A stretch of 64,000 nt of DNA from Solibacillus silvestris_B (GTDB lineage: Bacteria > Bacillota > Bacilli > Bacillales_A > Planococcaceae). Within the stretch, counting starts at the first letter, position 1; the number at the start of each line of letters is the position of its first letter. Under the pieces are notes generated by a model that did no database searches, had not been told where the DNA came from, and saw only the letters and a program-made list of their open reading frames with translations. The stretch is from NCBI RefSeq assembly GCF_051967575.1, contig NZ_JBQCJW010000002.1, positions 124,001 through 188,000 on the forward strand. The letters run 5' to 3'. Both the position numbers and the translations under genes were made by a program. This document shows positions 34,887 through 43,720 of this stretch, one piece after another.

Positions 34887-35771
34887 CTAACTATATGTAA
34901 ACCGCTCCCGAATATAAGTTAATAAAGGAATCAGCTTTTCCTCCTCCCTTAAATGTTTCATATAAATTTCAATCGCATAAATTTTAGAAACCGCTCCTAA
35001 ACTAATGCTTTTTAATTTCCCCTCCAATAATTCATTTTCAATTTGGAATTTTGGAAACAGCCCTATGCCTAGTCCCTCCTTAATTAATGCAATTGCAAAT
35101 ATACTGTCATTAATTATATTTTTCCTATAGATTTTGTATTCGTTTTCCAGTTCGGCAAGATTTGGCTCAATTTCATCAAAATATCCTGTAAACAATGGAT
35201 AATTCGAAAATAGCTCCATCAATAATTTATCTATGCTTTTTTCCTGGGGATTTGCTGTAGCTGGATAGATTAAATCTAGCGGAGCGGACAAAAGCCTTTC
35301 TGCATGGATTCCCTTATATTTGCCGGGTAGCATGCCAATAGCAATATCTATATTTTTTAATCGGATCGCTTCGTTCGTCTCCATCGACTCCTCAATTAAA
35401 ATCTCAATTTCATAATTCGGATATTCCTGCATAAAATCGTGAATTATCTTAGGAAGTATTGTTGAAATTAACATTGGCGATAAAGCAATAACTAATTTAA
35501 TTTTTTGATGCTGCGTAAATAAATGCAGTCCTTTTTTGCTATCCTCTACTTTCGAGATGATTTCTTTTGCCAACGGATAATAAAATTCCCCTGCATCCGT
35601 CAACGCCAGCTTCGTATGTTTACGGCTGAATAATGGTATTTGCAGTTCCTCTTCCAACGCTTTTATATGCACTGTAATGCTAGGCTGCGAAATATACAGT
35701 TTCTCAGCAGCTGCCCGGAAATTTCCTTCTTCATAAACCGCGATAAATGTTTTTAGCCACTTCAAATCCAT
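34887..35771 (-). CDS. LysR-family transcriptional regulator
   Basis: The protein of about 294 residues has the LysR N-terminal helix-turn-helix (FRAAAEKLYISQPSITVHIKAL) and the typical LTDAGEFYYPLA, then an effector-binding domain of the periplasmic-binding-protein fold. The ATG at 35771 (MDLKWLKTF) is the usual family start; a GTG at 35777 is also possible. It is divergent from the DUF2332 gene, which is a possible target; the inducer is unknown. Confidence 0.9.
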   Translation of the reverse strand: MDLKWLKTFIAVYEEGNFRAAAEKLYISQPSITVHIKALEEELQIPLFSRKHTKLALTDAGEFYYPLAKEIISKVEDSKKGLHLFTQHQKIKLVIALSPMLISTILPKIIHDFMQEYPNYEIEILIEESMETNEAIRLKNIDIAIGMLPGKYKGIHAERLLSAPLDLIYPATANPQEKSIDKLLMELFSNYPLFTGYFDEIEPNLAELENEYKIYRKNIINDSIFAIALIKEGLGIGLFPKFQIENELLEGKLKSISLGAVSKIYAIEIYMKHLREEEKLIPLLTYIRERFTYS

Positions 35772-35884
35772 TTCCACACAACCTTTGATTAATAATTTTA
35801 ATTACATTTATTTAATTTAATTAATTTATATAATGCCAGATTCATTATACACTTTTTGTAATAAAGTATTAGGAGGAAATGCAG

Positions 35885-36888
35885 ATGCTAAATAACAATC
35901 TTCTAGCCGAAACTTTTCATCGCTTTTCGGAAAATGAAGCAAAAGGCAAAAGTCCACTTTACGAACAGTGGTGCAGACGAATTGGCATGGATGCAGAGCT
36001 TTTGACATTCCTGTGAATCAGCCGAAGCCTAATTTATTTTTCGCTGCTGTGCAATATTTAGCACAAAAAACAAACGATCCCCTCACACAAGTTTTTCAAT
36101 GTTCGGGGCTGATTGATTTTAATGTGAGCTTCGACTTATTGAAAGGCTTTTGGCGTGCATATGAAGCAGTACTCATTAATATACTTCAAACTAAATTCGT
36201 TCAAACAAATGAAGTACAGCGCTCGGCATATTTATATCCTGTTTTCCATGAAATTTACGAGCGTGCACAAAAGCCTTTAACTCTGATTGAAATAGGCACA
36301 AGCGCCGGGTTATTATTGAATTTGGATTTATTTCAATATGAAATTTCACAAGATGAAAATCGTACTTTCGGTGACTTTTCGAGCTCTATGAAAATAAGCG
36401 CTGCCAACTATGGAGCGGCGCTGCCGAAAATGGAGCCGTTTCGTGTTTTCAGGCGCTGTGGCATTGATTTGAATATTATTGATTTGTCCAATGAAGAAGA
36501 CTATTTATGGCTTCAGAGTCTCATATGGCCTGAACAAAAGGATAGGAAGAAAAATCTCGAAATTGTTCGTTCCATCCATAATGAATGCGAAAAAGAACTG
36601 TATGAGGGGAATTTTTTACATATTATTCCCGGAATTTTGGATTCCGTTTGTATGGACAGCCAAATCGTTATTTTTCACACACATGTTGCGAATCAATTCC
36701 CGGCACAGCTTAAAGAGGATCTAATCGGACTTTTAACAAAAGAAAGCGCAAAACAACCTATTTATCATGTGTATAACAATATGTACGACAGTAATCTGCA
36801 TGTGGACTTTATTGCAAACAGGGATTGCATTTCACATAAAGTATTAAAAAACACCGACGGACATGGCAATTTCTTTTATTGGGAATAA
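35885..36888 (+). pseudogene. DUF2332 protein gene with a frameshift
   Basis: From an ATG at 35885 with AGGAGG before it, the frame reads FHRFSENEAKGKSPLYEQW to a TGA at about 36015. A second frame, one base back, continues from there as IPVNQPKPNLFFAAVQYLA to 36888. Both parts match the DUF2332 family in order (SPLYExL ... PxPNLLFGAVHYLL), so one base is missing near 35998-36012, around GAGCTTTTGAC. The joined protein would be about 334 residues, normal for the family, whose function is unknown. It is either a true mutation or an assembly error; the long second part is well preserved (IEIGTSAGLLLNLD). Confidence 0.8.
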
Positions 36889-36889
36889 T

Positions 36890-36929
36890 AAAAAGGATTT
36901 GGAAAGCTTCATTTTTCCAAATCCTTTTT
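36890..36929 (+). terminator. Terminator after the DUF2332 gene
   Basis: AAAAAGGATTTGGAAA and TTTCCAAATCCTTTTT form a long perfect stem ending in Ts, directly after the stop codon. Confidence 0.88.
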
Positions 36930-37107
36930 GCCGTTGGATGAACAATTGTTCCGTCTAAATACAATAACCAAGCTCCGGTATTTATAACGCCGCCCCGCTT
37001 GCATATTAAACGATGCCTCCAAATAACTGAAATTCGCTCTTTTGCTGAACAATATGAACAAAAATGAGTTATAATTTTCAGACAGTAATGTAATTGGGGG
37101 GATTGAA

Positions 37108-37572
37108 ATGTTTTTCCAGCTGAAAGAAACACCCGTAAAAATATTGGATACGTACGATAAAATTTATGAACTCGTTAAAGCAATACTCCATTTCGAATGT
37201 CCGGACCATCGTGCACAGCATCACATTCTCTATACAGCCAATATGCAACTTGAGGCATACCGGGAAGCGAAGGATTTTTACAGGCGCTATGACGACCCGA
37301 GCTATGCACTTGGCTGTTTGAGTCGGGAGGCGTACGAACAGGCGAATAAACAATTCCATCAGCTTTCCACGATTATTCGAGGCTATATGCATTTAAGCGA
37401 AGATAGTAAACGTGATCATTTCAATCATCACTTCCGCTTTTCAAAAGAAAAAATTGATAAAATGCACCAGCTCTTTGAACAAAAACACCATCATAAACTA
37501 CTAAAGCTTGAAGCATTATTTTATGAACGGTTAAAAGAAGATGTAGCCCCATTATTAACCCAGTTTGAATAA
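37108..37572 (+). CDS. Cytoplasmic protein of unknown function
   Basis: A 154-residue soluble, mostly helical protein rich in histidine, lysine and glutamate, starting MFFQLKETPVKILDTYD. It has no signal, membrane segment or motif I recognise. A strong GGGGGGAT ribosome site stands before the ATG, which supports it as a real gene. It lies 66 bases before the EcsC-like gene on the same strand, so the two may be cotranscribed. Confidence 0.6.
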   Translation: MFFQLKETPVKILDTYDKIYELVKAILHFECPDHRAQHHILYTANMQLEAYREAKDFYRRYDDPSYALGCLSREAYEQANKQFHQLSTIIRGYMHLSEDSKRDHFNHHFRFSKEKIDKMHQLFEQKHHHKLLKLEALFYERLKEDVAPLLTQFE

Positions 37573-37638
37573 ACGCGATGAAACCTTTTTTGCTATTATA
37601 CGTAAAGTGAGTAATAGATCCATTAGGAGGGGCGATTC

Positions 37639-38445
37639 GTGGAAACTAAACAACAACTCGAACACTATTTACAAACGATTCAGCAATGGGAAAAAGATCA
37701 AAGCGGTTTATGGTTTTGGGAAAAAATCGGCCGAATTCCATTTAAAATACTTGATAAATTAACGCCAAAATTCATTCAGGAAAAAATTTCTGTATTAATC
37801 GATGAACTCGTCAGCTATGTGCAAACAGGAGGGAAATATTTAGTGAGCGAAAAGGCAATGATTCGCCACATCCAGAAACATACATTACACTCGGTTGCAT
37901 CATTACAGGACATCGGGCAAATGCCGATAGAAGATATGGTCGAACTAAGTGAAAAGCTTCAAAAAAACCGTGCCAATATCGCAACAGTGCAAGGCGCATC
38001 AACAGGCTTTGGCGGCGTATTTACATTGGCAATCGATATTCCGGTCATTTTAGGAATCGCATTGAAAACCCTGCAGGAAATCGCACTTATCCATGGCTAT
38101 GATCCAAATGAAAAAGCCGAACGTATTTTTATCGTGAAATGCTTGCAGTTCGCTTCCTCGGATATCGTCGGAAAAGAGGCAATTTTGAAAGAGCTGGCAC
38201 AAAACTATGAACAGCCGCGCTCCGCAGAAAATATGGTTTCTCAATTGCAAGGATGGCAAGAGGTCTTTTTTACATACCGGGACAATTTCGGCATGAAAAA
38301 GCTCTTTCAAATGATTCCCGTGGCAGGTATGATTTTCGGAGCCTTTATTAATAAGTCAATGATTGAAGATATCGCAGAGGCCGGGATGATGCTTTACCGC
38401 AAACGGCGTGTACTGGAACGCATGAATCAACTGGCAGACATATAA
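37639..38445 (+). CDS. EcsC family protein
   Basis: The 268-residue protein has the EcsC-domain layout: an amphipathic N-terminus, then VQGASTGFGGVFTLAIDIPV, ALKTLQEIALIHGYDP and IPVAGMIFGAFINKSMIEDI, with moderately hydrophobic helices suggesting membrane association. It starts at a GTG at 37639 preceded by AGGAGGGG. Despite the name, no ecsAB transporter genes are near; the role of free-standing EcsC proteins is unknown. Confidence 0.85.
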   Translation: METKQQLEHYLQTIQQWEKDQSGLWFWEKIGRIPFKILDKLTPKFIQEKISVLIDELVSYVQTGGKYLVSEKAMIRHIQKHTLHSVASLQDIGQMPIEDMVELSEKLQKNRANIATVQGASTGFGGVFTLAIDIPVILGIALKTLQEIALIHGYDPNEKAERIFIVKCLQFASSDIVGKEAILKELAQNYEQPRSAENMVSQLQGWQEVFFTYRDNFGMKKLFQMIPVAGMIFGAFINKSMIEDIAEAGMMLYRKRRVLERMNQLADI

Positions 38446-38450
38446 AGTCA

Positions 38451-38481
38451 AGCCAAGCAGAAAAGACTGAACTGCTTGGCT
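38451..38481. terminator. Bidirectional terminator
   Basis: AGCCAAGCAG (38451-38460) and CTGCTTGGCT (38472-38481) form a ten-base perfect stem between convergent genes, with Ts on the plus side. Confidence 0.88.
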
Positions 38482-38486
38482 TTTAC

Positions 38487-39275
38487 CTATTTACCGATTA
38501 GCTTTTTATTTGCTTCATGCAGTTCCTTCATCCCTTCATAAAAAGGGTAATCCTTTCGCAATTTCGCTTCTTGGTCCAGTCCCTTTTTTAAATCGCCCAA
38601 ATATTGCACCGATTGCTCTATACGATGCTGAATTTCAGCTGAATCATTTGTCTTTTGGCCATGGCCTGGCACAGCTGTTTGAATATTCTTGTCAGAAATA
38701 ATTTCAGAGGCTTTTTGTAATGTGGATGAATATGACGCATAATCTTCTATAAACGGGAATTCGACATTTGACAAATAATCCCCCGCCAGCAATATTCCGT
38801 ATGGCTCGACCACTGTGAATAGACAGTCTTCCGTATGGCCAGGCGCTAAATAAAACGTGCATGCGGCATCTCCTAAGTCGATTGTGTGCCCATCCTCCTT
38901 AATAACAATGTCAATGTCGGGATAAATAATCGGATAATCCCTTTCAATGTAGTATTGTGCATCAAATTGATGTATCTGTTTCAGCACTTCTTTTTTATCC
39001 GTTCGATTGGCAAAAGCTTCACTCGCAATTGTCGTCGCATTCAAAAAAGCGCCGGCTGCAATAATATGGTCATAGTCGCTATGTGTATAAACAATGTATA
39101 ATTTGCGCTCCCCGATAATTGACTGTATATAGGCTTTTATTTCGGCAATTTCATTGGGCAGCCAGGTTGGATCAGTTAAAATTAACGCCCGCTTCGTCTT
39201 TACAACTGCAGATGTTGTTTCATATAACACGCTTTGAAACACTGCTAATTGATCATTTTCAAATTGTAGCATCAT
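38487..39275 (-). CDS. Metallo-beta-lactamase-fold hydrolase
   Basis: The 262-residue protein has the metal-binding motif in a variant form, THSDYDH (the usual HxHxDH with Thr-His-Ser), LAPGHTEDC, LAGDYLSN and VPGHGQK, in family order. It therefore probably still binds two metal ions. The substrate is unknown; no pathway genes flank it. The start at 39275 has GAAGGAAGTGA just before it; the frame extends upstream to 39290 through a GTG. Confidence 0.87.
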   Translation of the reverse strand: MMLQFENDQLAVFQSVLYETTSAVVKTKRALILTDPTWLPNEIAEIKAYIQSIIGERKLYIVYTHSDYDHIIAAGAFLNATTIASEAFANRTDKKEVLKQIHQFDAQYYIERDYPIIYPDIDIVIKEDGHTIDLGDAACTFYLAPGHTEDCLFTVVEPYGILLAGDYLSNVEFPFIEDYASYSSTLQKASEIISDKNIQTAVPGHGQKTNDSAEIQHRIEQSVQYLGDLKKGLDQEAKLRKDYPFYEGMKELHEANKKLIGK

Positions 39276-39296
39276 GTTCACTTCCTTCACAAAAGA

Positions 39297-39342
39297 AAGC
39301 TAGTCATATAGATGAATATTTCATCCGACCAGCTTATTTCCT
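39297..39342 (-). terminator. Probable terminator after recO
   Basis: On the minus strand AAGCTGGTC and GACTAGCTT form an imperfect stem around ATGAAATATTCAT, followed by a T-rich stretch. Confidence 0.65.
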
Positions 39343-39354
39343 AGGCAATATTTT

Positions 39355-40128
39355 TTATTCGTCTTCCTTTTTCTCGCGCTGCAATAATGGGGTACGCTCC
39401 AATTGCTCGATAAAGCTTCTCGACTTTAAACGAATTCCCGTTTGTTCCTCATAAATCGTTGTGACAATTTTTTTGATAAACTGCTTCGTCTGAGGCTTTA
39501 ATTCAAGCTTCCCCACTTGCTCAATCGGCACAGTATAAAACATCCGAATAAGCTTCAGCTGTGTCGGGGACAATCGGATAATGTAGGGGTCCAAATGGAA
39601 GCAGCGATGGCAAATAAAGCCGCCTTGCGCAAATGAAAACGCAAATTCCCCGTCTACCGCTCCACATCCTGCACATGCATGTAAAATCGGCTGTATGCCG
39701 GCATACGGCAGCATCTTCCAATCTACAAATAATGTGATTGCTTCAGGGTCATAGCCTTCCTCAATCGCATTTAATGCCTGAATCAATATTTCGAAAGCAT
39801 ACGGCTCCGGCCTGCCTTCTTCTACTAACCGGTCTACAATTTCAACAATATAGCTTGCATAGGCGGTAGCTACAATATCTGTTTGAATATGGCGCATTGA
39901 ATTGAAATGCTCCCCTTGCTGCAATGTCCCCATACCTGACGTTCGCTGCACTAAAAACGAACCGTGCATAAACGGCTGAGTAACCCCTGCCAAACGGCTC
40001 GTCGGTTTTTTCGCTCCTCTTGCCATGCATGCCACTTTTCCTGCTTCCCGTGTCATGAGCGTGACAATTTTGTTTGATTCACCGTAAGCACGCGCCTTTA
40101 AAACGATGCCTTCCCATTTATGTAGCAT
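39355..40128 (-). CDS. recO: DNA repair protein RecO
   Basis: The 257-residue protein starts with the RecO OB-fold motif KWEGIVLKARAYGESNKIV, has the zinc-finger pair CAGCGAV and CHRCF in the middle, and a helical C-domain. RecO loads RecA with RecF and RecR in recombinational repair. Its position between era and glyS agrees with other Bacillales. Confidence 0.95.
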   Translation of the reverse strand: MLHKWEGIVLKARAYGESNKIVTLMTREAGKVACMARGAKKPTSRLAGVTQPFMHGSFLVQRTSGMGTLQQGEHFNSMRHIQTDIVATAYASYIVEIVDRLVEEGRPEPYAFEILIQALNAIEEGYDPEAITLFVDWKMLPYAGIQPILHACAGCGAVDGEFAFSFAQGGFICHRCFHLDPYIIRLSPTQLKLIRMFYTVPIEQVGKLELKPQTKQFIKKIVTTIYEEQTGIRLKSRSFIEQLERTPLLQREKKEDE

Positions 40129-40188
40129 CTATTGCACATCCTTTGTTTCTTTCGTACTGTCATTATACCGTACTAATGCTTGAAATGT

Positions 40189-41358
40189 TTAATAAACGGC
40201 TACATCTTCACCCATTATTTTCTTCACCCACTTCAAGTTTTGGACAGAGCGCTGTTCGACGTCTTTTAATGGATACACCCGATAAATCCCGTCTGCATCT
40301 TTTAATACGGATGTTGCGCGAAGCTCAGGGTGTTGGATTGAAATATGCTCATCGTCCTTCGTGATTTCCAAACTCGCAATTCCGCCTATCATCGTATTAG
40401 GTACCGTTAAAATCGTCGAAAAGAAATTGCCGAGGGAATAAAAGACATGTGTTTCATGACCTTGTCCGCTTACAAGCTTTTTGTACGGCTGCAGCACATG
40501 CGGATGTGTCCCAAAGACGATATGTGCGCCTGCTTCATTCAAAACGCTTGCATAATGTTTTTGATAGTCGTTTTCGCTATAAACATATTCCGGCCCCCAA
40601 TGTATTGATACGGCAACGACATCTGCTTCTTGTTTTAATGCGTCGATATCCGCTTTAATTTTCGCCTCATCAATATAGTTAATAATAAATGGTGACCCTT
40701 TTGGCAAATAAAGACCATTAGTGCCGTATGTATATGCCAGCATCCCGATTTTTATCGAACCTATTTCAATGATGCGATGTGTCGACAAATCTTCCTGATT
40801 TTTATATGCGCCAACATAAGGCATTTTATATTCATCAAGATTTTCGAAAAATGTGCGTACACCGCCTTCCCCTTTATCGACAATATGATTATTCGCAATC
40901 GTAACCATATCTACGCCGGCATTTTGGATATCCCGGATAATATGGGGCGGGCTTGAAAATTGAGGAAAGCCGCTTAACGCATATTTATTGCCGACAGGAG
41001 GGGATTCCTGGTTGGCGATCAGATAATCATAGCTTTGCATAATCGGGGTCACTGCTGCAAATGACGATGCAAAATCTTTATATTGGGCGAGCCTCAAATG
41101 GAGCAGCACATCTCCTGCCATCGCAAATCGAACGGTTTCCTTTATGTTTTCCGGCTCCGGCTTTGGCTCAGGTTCGATTACTTCCTTAGCCGGAATTTCC
41201 CGCTCTTGCTGCTCTTCCATTGGCTCTTCTGAGGTTATGTTCATTTGCCCTTCTGCAACAAGTATTGAATGATCTTGGCCGACTGTTAGAACGACCACTA
41301 CCAATATCGTCAATGACACTCCCCAAAGCGCCAATAAAAATTTATTTAACGTATTCAA
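40189..41358 (-). CDS. CapA family protein (poly-gamma-glutamate capsule synthesis type)
   Basis: The protein has an N-terminal membrane anchor, a glutamate/proline-rich linker (PKPEPENIKETVRF), and the CapA calcineurin-like phosphoesterase domain: MAGDVLLHLR, IANQESP, VTIANNHIVDKGEGG and VFGTHPHVLQ. It is likely exposed on the outer face of the membrane. CapA-domain proteins occur both in capsule operons and alone; there are no capB/capC genes here, so the substrate is open. A TTG at 41358 with AGGTGTAGGA before it seems the better start; an ATG at 41373 has no ribosome site. Confidence 0.85.
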   Translation of the reverse strand: MNTLNKFLLALWGVSLTILVVVVLTVGQDHSILVAEGQMNITSEEPMEEQQEREIPAKEVIEPEPKPEPENIKETVRFAMAGDVLLHLRLAQYKDFASSFAAVTPIMQSYDYLIANQESPPVGNKYALSGFPQFSSPPHIIRDIQNAGVDMVTIANNHIVDKGEGGVRTFFENLDEYKMPYVGAYKNQEDLSTHRIIEIGSIKIGMLAYTYGTNGLYLPKGSPFIINYIDEAKIKADIDALKQEADVVAVSIHWGPEYVYSENDYQKHYASVLNEAGAHIVFGTHPHVLQPYKKLVSGQGHETHVFYSLGNFFSTILTVPNTMIGGIASLEITKDDEHISIQHPELRATSVLKDADGIYRVYPLKDVEQRSVQNLKWVKKIMGEDVAVY

Positions 41359-41431
41359 TCCTACACCTACCATCTTTTTGTAAAATATTACCTAATAAAA
41401 TAGTATCAAATATAGCGTTTTAATCAAGCAA

Positions 41432-41461
41432 AAAAGATGCAACGCAATTGTTGCATCTTTT
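41432..41461 (-). terminator. Terminator after era
   Basis: AAAAGATGCAAC and GTTGCATCTTTT form a 12-base perfect stem around AATTGC on the minus strand, ending in Ts. Confidence 0.9.
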
Positions 41462-41467
41462 AGCCGT

Positions 41468-42382
41468 CTAATATTCGTCTTCTCTAAAGCCGAAATCACG
41501 TAAATGTGTTTGCTTGTTGCGCCAATCTTTTTGCACTTTCACCCAAAGCTCCAAATATACTTTTGAGCCTAGTAGCATTTCAATATCCTGGCGAGCCCGG
41601 GATCCCACTTCTTTTAAAAGTGCGCCGCGTTTCCCTATGACGATCCCTTTTTGCGAATCGCGTTCCACCATGATTGTCGCCTGTACATGAATCATATTTT
41701 CCTTTTCTTCATGGGGCTTAATACGGTCTATAACAACAGCGATTGAGTGCGGGATTTCCTCGCGTGTTAGATGCAGAACTTTTTCACGAATCAATTCAGA
41801 GATGATGAAGCGCTCTGGGTGGTCTGTTACTTGGTCTGCAGGGTAATATTGAGGACCCTCCGGCAAATATTTCTCAATCGTCGCCAATAAGTTTTCCACA
41901 TTATTCCCTTGAAGCGCCGAAATCGGAATAATTTCCGCAAAGTCAAACCTGTCTTTGTATGAATCAATAATATTCACCAATTCATCCGGATGCACTAAGT
42001 CAATTTTATTAATAATTAAAAATACGGGCGTTTTATTCCCCTGCAATAAATCAATGATGAATTCATCGCCTTTGCCGATTGCCTGCTCTGCATTGACCAT
42101 AAACATAATAGCATCCACTTCCCTTAATGCGTTGCGGGAAGTTTTTAGCATAAATTCGCCCAGCTTATGCTTTGGCTTATGGATGCCTGGTGTATCGATG
42201 AAAATCGTTTGGGAATTTTCCTGTGTCAATACACCCTGTACTTTGTTGCGTGTCGTTTGTGGTTTATCGGACATAATCGCGATTTTTTGACCGATTACAC
42301 GGTTTAAAAAAGTTGACTTGCCGACATTTGGACGACCTACAATCGAGACGAACCCCGATTTGTATCCTTTATTTTCCTGCAT
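41468..42382 (-). CDS. era: GTPase Era
   Basis: The 304-residue protein has the GTPase motifs GRPNVGKST (G1), DTPGIHKPK (G3) and INKIDLV (G4), with the C-terminal KH domain containing the typical GKRGALLKEVG. Era matures 16S rRNA and the 30S subunit. It overlaps cdd by 14 bases, so the two are coupled. Confidence 0.97.
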   Translation of the reverse strand: MQENKGYKSGFVSIVGRPNVGKSTFLNRVIGQKIAIMSDKPQTTRNKVQGVLTQENSQTIFIDTPGIHKPKHKLGEFMLKTSRNALREVDAIMFMVNAEQAIGKGDEFIIDLLQGNKTPVFLIINKIDLVHPDELVNIIDSYKDRFDFAEIIPISALQGNNVENLLATIEKYLPEGPQYYPADQVTDHPERFIISELIREKVLHLTREEIPHSIAVVIDRIKPHEEKENMIHVQATIMVERDSQKGIVIGKRGALLKEVGSRARQDIEMLLGSKVYLELWVKVQKDWRNKQTHLRDFGFREDEY

Positions 42383-42776
42383 TTTTCATATCCTCCGTTG
42401 TAAAAGCTCCCGGAATAAGCTCTGCCACAGTCGTTTGCTGTACATCACCATTCATATTCGTTAAGTACACAGGCATATCCGGTGCACAAAATTCACTCAT
42501 TACTTGTCGACAAGCCCCACATGGTGAACAAGGCCCTGGTGTGTCCGCCACGACTGCAATCGCTTTGAATTCACGTACACCTTCAGATACTGCCTTAAAA
42601 AAGGCGGTACGTTCGGCACAGTTTGTCATGCTATACCCTGCATTTTCGATATTGCAGCCTTTATATACTGTGCCATCGTCCGCTAATAGCGCTGCACCTA
42701 CTTTAAATTTCGAATAAGGCACATACGCATTTTCGCGCGCTATTTTCGATTGCTCTATTAATTGTTCCATTGTCAT
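42369..42776 (-). CDS. cdd: Cytidine deaminase
   Basis: The 135-residue enzyme has the zinc site of tetrameric cytidine deaminases: Cys53-Ala-Glu55 in TNCAERTAFF and Cys86/Cys89 in PCSPCGACRQ, with YVPYSKFKVGAALL at the N-terminus. It deaminates cytidine and deoxycytidine for salvage. It precedes era, as in B. subtilis. Confidence 0.96.
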   Translation of the reverse strand: MTMEQLIEQSKIARENAYVPYSKFKVGAALLADDGTVYKGCNIENAGYSMTNCAERTAFFKAVSEGVREFKAIAVVADTPGPCSPCGACRQVMSEFCAPDMPVYLTNMNGDVQQTTVAELIPGAFTTEDMKNAGK

Positions 42777-42844
42777 AATGAGAAGCTCCTTCCGTCAAGC
42801 CAAATTGTTGTTTCATCTTTAAAAAATATTCCTAAAGACAAACA

Positions 42845-42872
42845 ATCAGTGGAGACGATTGTGCCCACTGAT
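42845..42872 (-). terminator. Possible terminator between dgkA and cdd
   Basis: ATCAGTGG and CCACTGAT form an eight-base stem on the minus strand, with a T-rich but interrupted tail. It may end the ybeY-dgkA transcript. Confidence 0.55.
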
Positions 42873-42880
42873 AATTTGCC

Positions 42881-43237
42881 TTACAGCCATTTTGGTAAAA
42901 ATATGAGTAGTCCGATTATAACACTTGCGAGCGCAAATACAAGTACAGCACCTGCTGCAATATCCTTCGCCTGCTTTGCGAGCGGATGAATTTCCGGTGA
43001 GGCGAGGTCCACTACTCTTTCGATTGCTGTATTAATAAGCTCTGCGCCTATAACAATGGCAATCATTAAAATAATGATACACCATTCGATAATCGTTAAA
43101 TCTGTTACTATACCAGCAATTAGCACAACTGCCGCACTCGCTAAATGGAATTTGAGGTTTTGCTCATACATGGCTGTCCGTACCCCTTCTACTGCAAATC
43201 GAAAGGATCCGAAAAATTTACGGACGTTCATTTGCAT
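42881..43237 (-). CDS. dgkA: Diacylglycerol/undecaprenol kinase
   Basis: The 118-residue membrane protein has three helices and the DgkA motif GAELINTAIERVVDLASPEIH with the catalytic glutamates. Gram-positive members phosphorylate undecaprenol for cell-wall lipid recycling. It overlaps ybeY by 20 bases. Confidence 0.93.
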   Translation of the reverse strand: MQMNVRKFFGSFRFAVEGVRTAMYEQNLKFHLASAAVVLIAGIVTDLTIIEWCIIILMIAIVIGAELINTAIERVVDLASPEIHPLAKQAKDIAAGAVLVFALASVIIGLLIFLPKWL

Positions 43238-43703
43238 CCCGACCTAAGCCGTATGATTGTAAAATAGCATCCTGCTTCCCGAACATAATTTTTTCATCTT
43301 CCGGTGTCATATGGTCATAGCCAAGTAAATGCAAAAAACCATGCACCGCCAAAAAGCCTAATTCGCGTTCAAAAGAATGACCATATTCTTCCGCCTGTTC
43401 CCGTGTACGGTCTGTCGAAATAATAATATCCCCCAAAATGCGTGGAATGCCCTCACCGATTATTTGCACTTCCCCTTCACCCATTTCCTCCAATGCAAAG
43501 GAAATCACATCTGTCGGCTGATCTTTATCACGATATTCCCGATTAATTGCATGGATTGCCTCGTTCGTTGCAAATGTAATCGAAACTTCCGAGCCATCTT
43601 CAATGCCTTCATATTGTGCGGCATGCTGCAATAGCTTCTCCACTAATTTAATATGCGAGTCTTGTACCTCATTTGTTTCATCTAAAAAATCGATTAATAA
43701 CAT
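43218..43703 (-). CDS. ybeY: rRNA maturation endoribonuclease YbeY
   Basis: The 161-residue protein has the zinc motif HGFLHLLGYDH, which is diagnostic, and the upstream TDVISFAL. YbeY processes 16S rRNA ends and takes part in ribosome quality control. It follows pgpH with 17 bases between them and overlaps dgkA. Confidence 0.96.
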   Translation of the reverse strand: MLLIDFLDETNEVQDSHIKLVEKLLQHAAQYEGIEDGSEVSITFATNEAIHAINREYRDKDQPTDVISFALEEMGEGEVQIIGEGIPRILGDIIISTDRTREQAEEYGHSFERELGFLAVHGFLHLLGYDHMTPEDEKIMFGKQDAILQSYGLGRDANERP

Positions 43704-43720
43704 TGTTGTTCCCTCCTGTT

